Shown in pieces: positions 1 to 11,330 of a stretch of 64,000 bases of DNA; position 1 is the stretch's first letter; every line of letters begins with the position of its first letter. The notes under the pieces are model-generated. The model saw only the letters and a list, made by a program, of their open reading frames with translations, was not told the origin of the DNA and searched no databases. The position numbers were made by a program, and so were the translations under genes. The stretch lies in NCBI GenBank assembly GCA_029216955.1, contig JANAVB010007000.1, positions 2,117,800 through 2,181,799 on the forward strand, in the 5' to 3' direction. This DNA comes from Iris pallida (Eukaryota; Streptophyta; Magnoliopsida; Asparagales; Iridaceae).

Positions 1-127
1 AAACACATTGAGATTGACATCTACTTTGTTCGTGATAAATAAGGAGCGGTAGGGGGTGCTTGTGCGGGGGGTGTGGAGGGCTGCCACTCGGACAAAGGAA
101 GTGATATGTGGAAGAAAGGGGGAAGAG

Positions 128-129
<2 letters not shown>

Positions 130-181
<52 letters not shown>

Positions 182-182
182 G
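130..182. repeat. (TA)n/(GA)n compound microsatellite
   Basis: About fifteen TA units are followed directly by about eleven GA units. It is a simple sequence repeat; open reading frames running through it are artefacts. Confidence 0.95.
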
Positions 183-603
183 ATGGTATGACTCAGATAC
201 CATATAAGATAAAATAATTGAATGATTCATTATTAAAGAGATATCACACACACATATATATAGGAGTAGACTAGCCTCTTTATTCTCTACCCGATGTGAG
301 ACTAAACCCAATATGCTAATATATTTCTCCTTAACATAAAAGTCAAAGAAAGCAAGGATAAGTTGCATCAACCCGTTCCACTTCCAAGCAAGGAGAGAAC
401 TAGGGGGACACTTCTTTTAATCTAGTGAAATTCCATTGATCTTTCGTAGGAGTTCTATGCTTTATTTTACTCAATGTATATTGTTCCCTCCGTTCGATGA
501 TGATTGCTCCCAGATATATACTAATAATTCTGACTTTGTGCCTAGTTCCAAATATACAATGAATATAAAATACTTCTATATAATGACAACTTATATTAAC
601 TAA
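183..603. other. AT-rich sequence, no gene seen
   Basis: I see no domain, RNA gene or element end here. The stretch runs up to the left inverted repeat of the MITE that follows. Confidence 0.5.
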
Positions 604-994
604 GGCCATCTCCAATGGGGGTTTCTATCTTCCCTATTTCTATGAAAGAAATCCATTTAGAAAAAACTTCTCCCAATGGTGGTTTCTATCATCATTTCTA
701 TCCTAGGTGGCAATGATGTAGGACAAAAAATTTCTATGAGGATTTCTTCATGTAGAAACTCTCATAGGAATTCTTCATCTCTCATTACAATCATTATTAG
801 GCCCCACATCATTAAATTGGTCCTTTTATTTTGTGACACCTAGGATAAAAATAGAGAACCAATAGAGATTAGTTTTTGTGTGTGTACAATTTCTATATAG
901 AAACTCTTCCAACTAGGACATAAATTTTCTTAAAGTATATAAAATGCCAAGTAGGATAGAAACTCAATTTTAGAAATCACCATTGGAGATGGCC
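604..994. mobile_element. MITE, PIF/Harbinger-like
   Basis: The 391-bp element is bounded by perfect 15-bp terminal inverted repeats, GGCCATCTCCAATGG on the left and its complement at 980-994. There is no coding capacity. Further internal fold-back is visible: a TTTCTATCCTAGGTG-like stretch near 696-711 pairs with its near complement near 836-850. Flanking bases are taa on the left and aaa on the right, which would be a PIF/Harbinger-type 3-bp TSD with one change. The inverted repeats are seen; the superfamily is inferred from the terminal GGCC and the near-TAA TSD. A hAT or Mutator origin is less likely. Confidence 0.8.
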
Positions 995-1151
995 AAAGAC
1001 TTCTCTATTTTCCTTCTTGTCGTACTTGTGTGAGCCACAACATGGCAATCTTAAGAAAAATCGGAGCCTGTAAGATTTCAATATATGAGGCCCTTTTACA
1101 TTAAAATAATTATGTTTTTAATATGTTTTGATAAAGAATTATTAATTGAAC

Positions 1152-1345
1152 TTCATTTTTCTTGCCTTTGAGGTGCAAATTCATGTATTATTTGTTTGTA
1201 TTCAATATTTCTTACAAAAACTTTTTTAATAGATAATATAGCTAATTCATTTAATCTTTCTTGTAATATCGTTGATCTTAGGTATAATTTTATTGTTTTT
1301 GAAAAACTTCATTCTGCAGAGACAATGGTTAGAGGTATAGGCAAA
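1152..1345 (-). pseudogene. hAT transposase C-terminal dimerisation fragment
   Basis: Read on the minus strand this encodes about 60 residues including PLTIVSAE, a stop codon, SFSKTIKLYLRSTILQERLN, ELAILSIKK and IIHEFAPQRQEK before a terminal stop. This is the characteristic hAT C-terminal dimerisation block found in plant TTF/MYM-type zinc-finger transposases, where the motif is SAERSFSK. The expected Arg codon is TGA here, consistent with CGA to TGA decay of a methylated CpG. No other part of the transposase is recognisable nearby, so this is an isolated relic. Family membership is confident; the exact boundaries are approximate. Confidence 0.75.
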
Positions 1346-2407
1346 AAAATATTATAATCCACACACATCTACATGTCCTTATGGTTGGGGGGCTTGAACC
1401 CAATCGACCCTACCTAGTGTCTGTGCTAGTTTCCTCATGAGTTACAAGTACTGGACTAAAAATTCGGTATTAAATTCAAACTCCCTGTCGCATCTCGTCG
1501 CACATGAGCCGACGCATCCGCCAATTGTCAATCATTTAGTGATTTTTGAAGCTATAGATTGTTGACACAAAATCACAATCAACCAAATATTGATCAAATT
1601 GACAATATGATACTTGTCATAATTCAATATGACACATCAAGACAAGAACACAGTACAAGACGTACGTCGGTTTTCTCCTGCAGCGTACTCAGTTTTTGAG
1701 TCTGTATTTTGACATATATTGAGTCTAGATAAATATAAACTGAGTCGCACTGAGTAGTTTGGGCCTATACCTATCTCCAAACCACAAACCAAAAGTTCTA
1801 CTTGTTTGCCATTAAAATTCTTTGATTGCAAATTTCAATACAAACAGAACAGTGTTATAATATAGGACTTAGATGTAGTCCTAGGAGTACACTTTTGTTT
1901 AATCTGGGTTCCTTGTGCCAATGGAGTGAGTGGTAATGCGTTGACTCCATTGACGATCTGACGACGGTTATCGGTTCTCTGAAGGTCTGGATTGCTCTGG
2001 GTGCTGGAGCTTGTTGAGAGGAGGAAGACGTTGAGTGTCTGTATCTGCCTCTCTGGTGGTACGAAGTCTCTGTCTGTTCGCTGTGGAGGTTGATATGTAT
2101 GCATGTAGATTGGTCCGTGTGTGTCCACAAGAAGGAAATGATCCCTCTATTTATAGTTTTGCAGGCCGGCTGCTCGTGCGCGCATATGTCGGATGTGCCT
2201 GTACGCAGGGATGCCACGTGTTGATTGCTGATGGAGGCGCACGGACGATGCGCCCTGATCGAGGGGGTTGACTTCTTCATGTTGCTGTTGTGAACCGGCA
2301 CGTAGCGGAGAAGAAGATTTTTCTGTTGCTGAGATCTTAGATGAGTCGAGTCAAAGGACACGTGTCATCGACCCATGGCTCAGAGATCTCAGATTTGGTG
2401 GGGGGAA
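1346..2407. other. Unassigned sequence with a minus-strand TATA-like site
   Basis: No recognisable protein domain is present on either strand. Several minus-strand open frames occur between 1637 and 2361 but none resembles a known family. The 260 bases before 2408 end in a purine-rich tract (GGTGGGGGGAA), which could be the polypurine tract of an LTR element lying to the right. A tRNA-like box B (GGGTTCAAGCC on the minus strand, near 1392) was noticed but has no convincing partner. Confidence 0.35.
2147..2155 (-). promoter_or_regulatory. TATA-box-like site, minus strand
   Basis: TATAAATAG occurs on the minus strand and is followed downstream by a CT/CA-rich leader-like stretch. That is the look of a plant or LTR core promoter. 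No gene with a recognisable product follows, so its function is unproven. Confidence 0.3.
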
Positions 2408-3084
2408 TGATCTGGTAGGATGCGCCTAGGATTGGGCGCATGAGGAGACTTTGGTTCGTAACCTTTAGGAGTCACGAACCATTCTGGGCGGATGGCTTTT
2501 GAGGCGCATGCAGAGCTTCAGTAGTGACTTTACTCCTGTCTTTTGGGATCAGGGGGAAGTCTGGGGCGTATGGCTTTTTGAGACGCATGCAGAGTTGGGC
2601 GCATGGCTGCGGAGGCGCATGCGAGCTGGTTGGGTGGCCACGTGGCAGTAGCCGTCGGAGAGGAGTAATAATGATGCTAACGTTGGCGATGCTTCGTCTT
2701 CTGAAAAAAGCTGCCGACTGCTCAGACTTTGGGAGGCGTGCTGCCAACTCTGTCAGTTCAGCATTTAATGTTCGTGACATTTGATGGACAGCTGAGTGGG
2801 CGCGTCGGTTGGCGTTCCACTAGGCGTATGGGGACGCATGGGGGAGCATCCCTATGATGCTCTTGGTACTGAAGGGCGCTTGACACTGAGGGGCACGTCT
2901 GGGTGATGCGCTATCTGGCCGGCGCATCTGATATGTTTTTAATGATGCGGCTGTTACGTTCTTCGAGTGCTTTAAATAGCCGTTTGGCTGAATTCGAGGC
3001 GTCCGGTTCATCCATTTAATGCAAATTTATTGCACGAAATTCGGAGAGCCATCCACTTGGCGCGTGAATTTGATTTGCCCGACC

Positions 3085-3092
3085 TATAAATA
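3085..3092 (+). promoter_or_regulatory. TATA box
   Basis: TATAAATA is followed about 25-30 bases later by a CT-rich initiator-like stretch around 3111-3130. It fits a core promoter within the candidate LTR at 2408-3953. Confidence 0.45.
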
Positions 3093-3693
3093 GTGGCATA
3101 GAGAGAGAGTTTGCTTCTCGTTCTCTCACGTACTTCCAACATGAACTTGTTTACTCGGGTGCATTCTGTTGACGAAATGCTCCCAAGGGTGAAGATGCGA
3201 TGCCATGTCTTCGTTGATGCACTTGAAGGTGACTGTTACATCCAAAAGACGGAGTCGAGGGCTTCCGAAGCAGGCGGAAGGTGCCTGTTGCATCCAAAGA
3301 TAGGGATGCTCGGGCCTCGTTTTCGTTATTCCGGAAGAGCCGTAGATCGGAATGGCGGTGCTAGGCTCTTTCTTTCTTCAAAGTGGGCATTGCCCATTCT
3401 GGTTGTGTTGAAAGTTGCTCCTTTAGCCGCGGTTTCGATCACGGTCTTCCTTCGCCTTTGGAGGCTCTTTCGAAGCCTCCCCTGGCCACAGATTTGCGGT
3501 GCTCTTCTCTTCTTTGGTTCCAGCCAGAGGGTTAAATGCTTCATTAGTCGAAGCACTTATCAGGTGAGCCTGGATGGAAGAGCGGCACATAACTGGACTG
3601 CTGAAGGGATGCACATAACTGGGGATGCACATAACTGAGCTGCTGAAAGGATGCGCCCTGCTGGATGCGCATGGCGGGATGCGTCTGGTTGAA

Positions 3694-3775
3694 GGCGCAT
3701 GGTGGCTGCTGCGCCTGACTGATGGTGCATGGTGGTTGCTGCGCCTGACTGAAGGCGCATGGTGGTTGCTGGTTG
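3694..3775 (+). repeat. 30-bp tandem repeat, about 2.7 copies
   Basis: Units at 3694-3723, 3724-3753 and 3754-3775 begin GGCGCATGGTGG and differ by a few substitutions. A looser trio of GATGCACATAACTG-like units lies just upstream at about 3586-3638. Confidence 0.85.
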
Positions 3776-3851
3776 TAGACTTAGGGTCTTTTCCTTGTAG
3801 AAATTCTCCTTTGTACCACATTTTCTAGACATGTAATCGACTTTTATATGT

Positions 3852-3857
3852 AATAAA
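3852..3857 (+). terminator. Polyadenylation signal AATAAA
   Basis: AATAAA sits in an AT-rich context about 765 bp downstream of the TATA box at 3085 and about 100 bp before the proposed LTR end. It is consistent with the end of the R region. Confidence 0.35.
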
Positions 3858-4026
3858 AAGTCCTCTTTCAAATGTCCATATTTGTTGGTTTTGTTGTGCG
3901 CATGTAGTGTCTGACGCATAGTATTTCTGGCTCTGAAATTTCATGCTTCTACAAGACCCCCTTCAAAGTTTTCAAAACTTTTAGATAAGTTTTGGAATAC
4001 TTTGAATAAGAAGCATGGTGGTCAAG

Positions 4027-4081
4027 GCGCATGACTGTTGGAGCGCATGACTGTTCGGGCGCATGCCTGTTCGGGCGCATG
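4027..4081 (+). repeat. 16-bp tandem repeat, about 3.4 copies
   Basis: Units beginning GCGCATG start at 4027, 4043, 4059 and 4075 with consensus GCGCATGACTGTTCGG. They extend the GCGCATG cluster beyond the candidate LTR. Confidence 0.85.
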
Positions 4082-4211
4082 CTCCTCTCAGTAAATGCAA
4101 ATGATAACGTCTCGGTAACCGAAAAGATTAATGATGATCTTTTGGTCTTATTTGCTGTTATCTTTTCACAGGACCCGAGGCGACGGCTGAGGTCACCCTT
4201 CATCGGTTTAC

Positions 4212-4258
4212 GCGTGCGACCGTGCCTATAAATAGGCGTGCGACCGTGCCTATATATA
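4212..4258 (+). repeat. Tandem duplication carrying two TATA boxes
   Basis: A block of about 24 bp (GCGTGCGACCGTGCCTATA plus flank) occurs twice head to tail. The copies end in TATAAATA and TATATATA, so two TATA-like elements sit 24 bp apart. No gene is recognised downstream. Confidence 0.75.
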
Positions 4259-4262
4259 CATT

Positions 4263-4940
4263 TACGTAACTAAATAATTAAGGAGTAAGATAATGTAGAG
4301 GTCTACACCAAGAACCCATTACATGTCTATAACAAAATTGAAAGATTAGAAAAAAGGTACATATACTCCAAAATACTAACATGAGTGGGCTTCTCATATC
4401 TATGCATGGCTGATGAGATGCGTTGTCATTAGTAGTCATAGTAGGGAATCGCTACCAAATTCTAGATGGGATCTCCCAATTTGCCATATATAACTCTAAT
4501 ATGACTTATTGGTAATACTAAATCTAATCCAGATTAGAGTCTCCTACTTTCGTGTCCATATGATTGTGATATGTCTTATTCGTGCTAAAACTAACTCCAC
4601 CAAAATGGTGTTAATTTGGTTTGCCTAAAATGGTGTCGTTGCTACAAATGTTGCAAGAGTACTTGTATTAAATCTAGCTTTTGGTATCGTAAGTGATGTA
4701 AATGTTACAAACAAAAAATATAACAAATATTAAATTATTGCAACAAAAGTTGTAAAACTAAACTACATAAAATAACTTTTGTTGGAAAAAAAAGATAATG
4801 AATACTAGTGTCATTTCATTCGAAAAGCAACATTTGTTACACCCATTTTTTGCATTCTCCCACATGTCACCACCTTTCATCTTTTGTTGCAAAATAGGGT
4901 ATGAATACTAGTTTTCATATTATCATAAAATTAAAACACT
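4263..4940. other. AT-rich, no gene; short TTGTTGC-type repeats
   Basis: No coding sequence is recognised. Between about 4620 and 4900 there are several short direct and inverted repeats built on GCAACAAAAGTTG, which could be subterminal repeats of another decayed DNA transposon. No matching end was found. Confidence 0.35.
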
Positions 4941-6012
4941 CACTACCAAAATATGTCAAATTAGAGATAAATAAAACGTTGCTAATCACATAATTTGTGC
5001 TGCTAAAACTTATTAGTGATGTATACGGCATCATTTTTAGTGGGTCCGTTTTAACTAGTCGGTGACAGTAAAAACGTCAATAATCATCACTGTAGCAACA
5101 TAAAAAAGGTCGTCACACCCACGTCGCTAAAATAGCGACGTTTAGTGGCATACCTACATATGTCACTTCCAATAGAGGCGTATTAACTTGTCTCTATTCG
5201 TCGCCTTAGTACCGATAATCCTAGCGACATTATCTTGCTTTTGCGGCATCAATGCTGACATGGTAAAGTCTGCCATGTCAGCAGTTTTGCAACAAACTGG
5301 CGACATTTAGCAACTTTATTTTCTAATATTAGCAACATTGGTTGAGTCTCTATCATTGCTAAACATGTCAGATTATATCCTAGGTAGCAACTATGTAGCG
5401 ATCGTTAGCGAAGCACTGGTGTATTTAGTAACATTTGGATATGCATTAGCGACATGTTGTTCGTATTGCTAAACGTCACTAACTTCAAAAAGAATTAAAA
5501 AATACAGCAACACAAACACAGAGAGTACATAATACCATAAACTGTTTGATACAACAAATAGTACACAATATCCAGATAGTACAATGATACAACAAAGACA
5601 TTACTCATAGTATACAGAGAGTACATAACACATTGAATCACTAAATGAAACCCTCTAATATAATAAATAAATTTTATTTATACAATAATTGGTGTAATTC
5701 ATCACATTTTTCTTATATAATATATCCATCCTTATTCAAATACAACAATTATTCAATATACAGATGACGCACATCCATCTTTGCTATCGGTGCCTTAGAT
5801 GTTCCTCCTTCGCCAGAGAGCCGGTGCCATAGATGTGTTTGCCTTCCCATTTTTCTAATATATTTTTAGTTTATTTGCATTTAGTTGCCCAGGAACTTAA
5901 AAGAATATTTTTGTGGACTAAGCATATAAGATGTTACTTTAGTGACTCCAAATGACAAGATATGCCATGCTACAAAAAATACAAGGTAATAATACATCAA
6001 AAAAAGGATGGG
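4941..6012 (-). mobile_element. CACTA transposon remnant, 3' end
   Basis: It starts with the terminal inverted repeat CACTACCAAAATATGTCAAA, followed to about 5480 by many degenerate subterminal copies of TAGCGACG/CGTCGCTA. The same arrangement ends the better-preserved CACTA at 31900. No transposase sequence is retained. The remnant stops where a minus-strand LTR begins at 6013. The left flank (act) does not match the flank of the CACTA end at 11928, so I do not treat the two as one insertion. Confidence 0.7.
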
Positions 6013-7900
6013 TGTCACGACCCGCACCCGGATTAGGCGCACGGGCACGTGGTTACGTCCAGCCTACGCCGCAGTGTCAGCTGTAGAACGCTGTATAGGT
6101 TGTCTATAATATCTAACATCTAACAATATGAATATAAACTTGTCATCTCCGTATGGAGGAAAATATGTGACATATGAAATATAACTCAATCACATGAATC
6201 TAAAGGAAGATAAGCACGATAAATTGGATAGATGATAAAAGATGATAAAGAAAGAGTATGAAATTATAGCAAGTTCACAACACAAATCAGTTTAGAAGTC
6301 TAAGACATTAGTACATATCCTGAAACAATAATACAAGCCTAAAAGGATCAATCTGAAAACAATCCAGCAAAACCTAACTAATACTAAGTCACTACTGGAG
6401 GTGCGTCCTTTATGAGCATCAGCTCCACAGGCAAGTCCTGATCAGTATCCTCATCTATCCTAGACCTATAGTAGATCGTGCAACAAGCCTCTAAGTCCTC
6501 CAAAAAATAATATCCAGTCAAGATTGGAGTGAAGTACAGACTCTAACAGCAGTTCTATTAGATTGACAAGTGCTATAATAAACAGTTATAATGAGATATA
6601 TGATAGAATATCAAAACTGGAAGGTGAGAAGTATAAGATAAATTGGTAATCATGTCATGGTAAATGAATATATAGTAAAACTGGAATATAAAGTAACATA
6701 GGCCGTCTGAGTATAATATATGGTATAAAAGGTGCCTTGAGATGTTAAAGTGTTATGTGATCGACTTGGGTCCATATCAGGCTATTTTATTTGACCGACT
6801 ATGCAAAAGTACGAGTATAAAGGATCAGGCCGGCTATAATAGAAAGCTATGCACAAGTAGTATAAGGTCAGGCTACACCCTACGTGTGGCGAGGGTGAGC
6901 TATGCATAAGCAAGTAAACAAGTAGGTTTTTGATCACATAAACTCTAATAACTCTCCAATCCTCCAAATAATATAATGGATCCAACCATGACACATTATG
7001 ACACAGGATTCAAGATGCAGGGAGCTAGCCCACTTCCAAATTGGTGTATATATAAGTACAAGAAATAATAATAAATAAGTACCAGTATGTCAGGTTAAAC
7101 CGGGAATAACATCTCATAACGGAATCTAACGTATACTAGTCTGTGTATCCTCGTGTCGAGAATCAAGTAAAACACTATAATTGTATATATATAGAACGTA
7201 TCAAAGCAATAAAAACTATCAGAGAATGTATTCGCCTGCAGTCCTGAGCAGACAATATGAATCGAGACTCAAAGTAGAGTCACAAGACCTATAGATGAGA
7301 TATACATTGTTAATTGGTGTTTAATAGTATTAAACATGGTTTTCTAGTGTGTGATATGCAATCTAGGTCCATTCTAGGTCAAATTGAGTTAAAGTTGACT
7401 TTTGGGTCAACTGGACAACCTTGGTCAAACCCTAGTCAAACCAAGTCAATCTAGGTTAGGTTAACCCATTTCATGTTGTTACCTACCTAGATATATTCCC
7501 TACATTTCCATTACCTATCAAATACCCTTTACCTACATATCTAAGTAAACTCTATAAGCACATTACCAACTATAGGTATTGCTACATTACCTATTTATGG
7601 TGATTAGGTAAACCCTTATTACCTTAACTATATTATCTTCTAGTCCTTACCCACCCTAGCTTGGTAATATCTTACCTTAACTTAGATAGGTACATTCTTT
7701 ACCTTAACCTAGGTTAGGTAGTATCTTTACCTATCCAATATCCTCACCCTTAACCTATCTCAGTATCTAGCCTATGCCCAATTACAGCTAAACTCCAACT
7801 TCTATTATTTGCTAACATACCCTTCTCTATCTATACATATTTCACCTATATTACCTATTTCAAGATCTTAGTTTAGCCAATATAAGACAACACATAATCA
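6013..7900 (-). mobile_element. LARD-E: minus-strand long-LTR fragment
   Basis: It begins TGTCACGACCCGCACCC and then shares with 37122 onward the block around GCCTACGCCGCAGTGTC, the AGAGAATGTAYTCGCCTG block near 7222 and the run of GGTCAA motifs near 7378-7450. It is therefore the terminal half of a LARD-A-like LTR lying on the minus strand. Similarity fades by about 7900, so that boundary is approximate. Between 7560 and 7770 there are many degenerate TTACCTTAACCTA units. No internal region or partner LTR is attached. Confidence 0.65.
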
Positions 7901-8050
7901 AGCCTATCAATCCACAAACAAGTCAGTCCTCTCTCTCCATTCCTTCACATTTCCACTCACTAAACCAACTCACTGATACAAACACTGTTGCTCAGTAATA
8001 CACTCATTGATACCACGCTTCTAGGCACTCTCTAGTTCACCATCTCATAT
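7901..8050. other. Unassigned CA/CT-rich linker
   Basis: This lies between the LARD-E LTR fragment and a plus-strand LARD interior. It shows no domain or clear element end, and the junctions on both sides are not sharp. Confidence 0.35.
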
Positions 8051-8458
8051 TTTGGTGGCCCATGCAGGTCTACGTTAATCACTTCGGTTACGTCACTATA
8101 CCGTCGTGAGCCTACGAATAGGAATAGACACTTAGGATCTCATCCACATGTCTTGACTCATTATTGGCCTCTAGTCCTTGATTTTATTGAATCCTTGATT
8201 TGCATCTTGTTTGAAAATCTCTTCAACGGATAAAGTATTTTCTTTGTTTCAGTTAAGATGGACTCTCAAGATAGGAACAACATCGCAGGGAGCAACTGGC
8301 AAAAATTTCTAGTAGATACTGGCAGTAGTATAGATAGACTTATATTTAAACTTTAGGAGTAATTGAATTTATTTTATAGCGATTTGTTCTAGAATATTCA
8401 TTCTAGTCGATCAGCTCCTTAAATTTCGAGGACGAAATTTATTTAAGGGGGGTAGAGC
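8051..8458 (+). mobile_element. LARD interior fragment with polypurine tract
   Basis: The fragment starts with GGTGGCCCATGCAGGTC, the motif that follows the 5' LTR in every family member here. It ends with a GAGGACGAAATTT block and the purine tract AAGGGGGGTAGAG just before LTR position 8459. That 3' block is typical of Tekay/Del-type Ty3/gypsy elements. Only about 400 bp of noncoding interior remains, and the 5' LTR that should precede it is missing. Confidence 0.7.
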
Positions 8459-9884
8459 TGTCAACCCCTTGACCAATTTTTTCTCGAATTTATTAAATTA
8501 AAAACCATTCTTTATTTGACTCATATATTGTCATGTCTTATTGATTTGTTTTAAATACAATAAGGGACCAAAGGGATAATAGAGGAATTGACAGGGACTT
8601 ATATGCAAATATCCTCATTCAAATTTCCTTTTCATATTTGCACCCTGGAAAACTCTCTCCAAACAACACGAAGCTGCTGTAGCAATTGATAAACCATGTT
8701 TTGGAATTGATCTCCAATGGCAGGATCGAAAATCCTATTCAAATCCTTTTTCCTTATCTATTGATCCTATTTTAACTGTTATTTAAATTGAACCTGGCGG
8801 ACTTCCAAACCTCACAGTATTCGGATTAAGATTCATCCTAATCCTATTAGCAAATTGATCCTATCTAAACTCTCCTATATATATCTGGCATGATTTCCGA
8901 ACCCTAGGATTTACCATCTCCCAGAAGTTTGAATTGCTTGGAAGGATCCGCTAGCAGTCGAGCAGCCAGAGTGGGGTTCGAATTCTCAAACACAGGTAAC
9001 CTTCATAACAGCATCATATATAGTTCCTTACTCTAGTTTTGTTCATAACTCAATAAAGGATTTACGACATTCGATTAAATACCTATGAGGAGTTGGGTAA
9101 TTGGGAGTTGGGAAGCCAAGAATGGAGTATCCATCTCCTATGAGCTGCATCATGGGTATTCCATGTAATCGGGTAGATAACTCTACCTATGAGTTTCCTC
9201 ATATAATAGGATAGCAATGCAAACAAGTGTTGATAGGCAGAGGAAGTAGTCTACATGTTTGTCTACGGGTGCCAAAAACATTTATTTATCAGCCAATACC
9301 CAAGAATATCATTCATTCGACTGATGTATCGGTCACTCGACTGTTGTACCAGTCTTTGGGTGGGTGCAGTAAGGTATTAACTCTGGGTGTGTATAGAAGT
9401 TTGGAGCCATGCCCCTAGAAACCTAGAGCAACCCATGGGTCAGACCATAAGACACAAGCAATAATAAATTTCTAATGCCATTAATCGTACTCTGTTAACA
9501 GAGTCATATATTGGGTATCAAGCTTTGGCCAGGGAATCAATTGGTCATAGTATGAGTATCAGATGGATACTACAACAGTTTCCTGCTGATCAACTCATGG
9601 CCAAACTTGACCATGTATATAGGTCCTGCACTTTAAATGGTATTCATATCATTGTACACAGAGCCAGCCCCTCATTAGCATTTCTGAATACATATCATTG
9701 TTTCAGAACACATATTAGTTCTGTATTTTTCAAAATTACTGATACTCTAAAGTACCAAGCACATTTTTTTATATATGTTCTGTCCCATTGCTCATTGTTC
9801 AGACATGTGTAAAAATGCTCACACTAGGATGTCCTGCACTCTTAATGGGTTCAGTCCTCATGCCCCGTCGTGTCAAAACCATGT

Positions 9885-10229
9885 TCACCCACCCATCGTC
9901 GTAAGCAGTATGGTGTAGGCATCCACATAAGGCTCTGACTCCGATGCTAAAGACACAAGTTCTCCGTACGCGGTCCACTGATAGTAATTCAACGTGTAAC
10001 CCTTCGAGTATAAATTATATGTGACTTCCACTTCTGGATGATATTTCAAGTTCTGACATCTCACACACGGACACTTAATTTTGGTACCGTCCATGTATTG
10101 GAGGAACGCTTTGGTGAACTGCAGGAACTACTGTACACCCTCTATGAATTCATCTCGCACACCGCACATGTCATCAGGATGACAGTTGTACATCCACGAA
10201 CGATATTGTAGGTAGTAATTCATATCCAT
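9885..10229 (-). pseudogene. CACTA transposase N-terminal fragment (Transpos_assoc domain)
   Basis: On the minus strand the reading begins near MDMNYYLQYRSWMY and continues through a DEFIEGV..FLQF-like segment and IKCPCVRCQN. This is the transposase-associated domain (Pfam Transpos_assoc) at the start of plant CACTA tnp2 proteins. The Cys residues of the CPCxxC motif are kept. There is an internal stop near 10130 and the frame is lost at the left. It parallels the gene start at 48416, with which it shares the YYQW and CPCVRC segments. It encodes no transposase core and must be inactive. Confidence 0.75.
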
Positions 10230-10965
10230 TTTTAGATACTTTTGTAAGATAGATACGTACATGCACATCATTCAAAGTCTTGCAAAAGTAATAGCACGAA
10301 GACATGATTTTAAACTTAGAAGACATGTGGTCAACTTTAATTTCAAACTCTATTAATATGGGCGGTAATATACACTCTAGGCCACTCACTCTTGATACGA
10401 CCAAGTAGGATCGGATACGGCCATATATTTTATATTTTTACCACTGTATCAAAACTCTATAGTACGTCATCGGATTGAACAAGAAGCACACGAATGCTTA
10501 AAGAAGTCCACAAATTTTTATGAGCGACTGTCAAGGTGTACGCAGTATAGTCAGACTACAAAGCACACCTCAAGGCATACAGAGGACTTGCGCTCGCAAC
10601 TACCACTACGTCTTCATTGAGCATTTCAGTTGTCAGAGAACTAGAGGAATGTATTAGTGGTTATTGACTTAGCACATATCAGTCCCTACAGCAGGGAGTG
10701 TGGCCAGTGCAGGCCACATGGCAATTGCCTGTACTAAGTGTAAACTACAGTAATAACAGCAGCATTACCCTGGCTTTGGGGTGCAGTATCCAGGTAGGAC
10801 AGAGTGTACAGGCCCTACATTGGGGTTTTTTATACCCATTTGAGTAGCAGCAAACACTCCTTTGGCTCTTAGCCATATTGGGCAGTGCCACATTGGCCAT
10901 AGGCATGTGATCCAGTGCCCCATTCCCTGTGGTAGTAACTAGAAGTGGGGACTTGGTATGTTTCA

Positions 10966-11075
10966 GAGAGTATCAATTAGTTTTCTGTAGAGTATCAATT
11001 AGTTTCCTATTTTAGAGTCTCAGTTAGCTTTCTGTCTAAGAGTTAGTTAGAGTTTTCAGTTAGTATCAGTGTTTG
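10966..11075 (+). repeat. Short imperfect direct repeats in CACTA leader
   Basis: Three to four copies of an AGTATCAATTAGTTTTCTGT-like unit and its derivatives are clustered here. Confidence 0.6.
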
Positions 11076-11248
11076 ATAAGTGAGGGCTTCAGGCCAGTAC
11101 AGGCATTTGGGGCAGGGCGGGATCTTGGCCACTTGGCCATTACCTGCACTATTATGCAGTGCATAGTAGCAGCAAGGCTCAGCCTAGTGCACGGGCCTAT
11201 TGGCCTTGGTGTTAGTAAGTTCAATTAGGCGTGTCCCTGTCTCTTGTG

Positions 11249-11330
11249 TCAGCATCTGTGTCCAAGTTTTCATGGTCGATTGTGTCCTGTATCAGCATTT
11301 GTGTCCAAGTTTCCGTGGTCGGTTGTGTCC
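11249..11330 (+). repeat. 43-bp tandem duplication
   Basis: A unit starting TCAGCATCTGTGTCCAAG occurs at 11249-11291 and again from 11292, with a few substitutions. It lies in the GT-rich then GA-rich leader between the CACTA end and its transposase. Confidence 0.75.

Larger units (their letters stand above)
2408..3953 (+). mobile_element. Candidate LTR (solo or 3' LTR) rich in GCGCATG motifs
   Basis: The left edge is a polypurine tract (GGTGGGGGGAA) followed by TG at 2408, the usual junction of the internal region and 3' LTR. Inside lie a TATA box at 3085 and an AATAAA polyadenylation signal at 3852, in the order expected of U3-R-U5. A plausible CA end (TTCTACA) falls at 3953. The segment is unusually rich in GCGCATG and its variants and holds a 30-bp minisatellite. 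No second LTR or coding interior was found, and no TSD could be confirmed. It might instead be a promoter plus transcript of a lost gene; the LTR reading is an inference. Confidence 0.4.

Noticed and set aside
1380..1410. tRNA or SINE-like box B (GGGTTCAAGCC, minus strand)
   Set aside because: No convincing box A at the right distance, no cloverleaf, and no SINE tail was found.
3141..3638. Possible 165-codon gene downstream of the TATA box at 3085
   Set aside because: No recognisable family, Arg/Leu-rich, and it lies within the R region of a candidate LTR. There is no support beyond being open.
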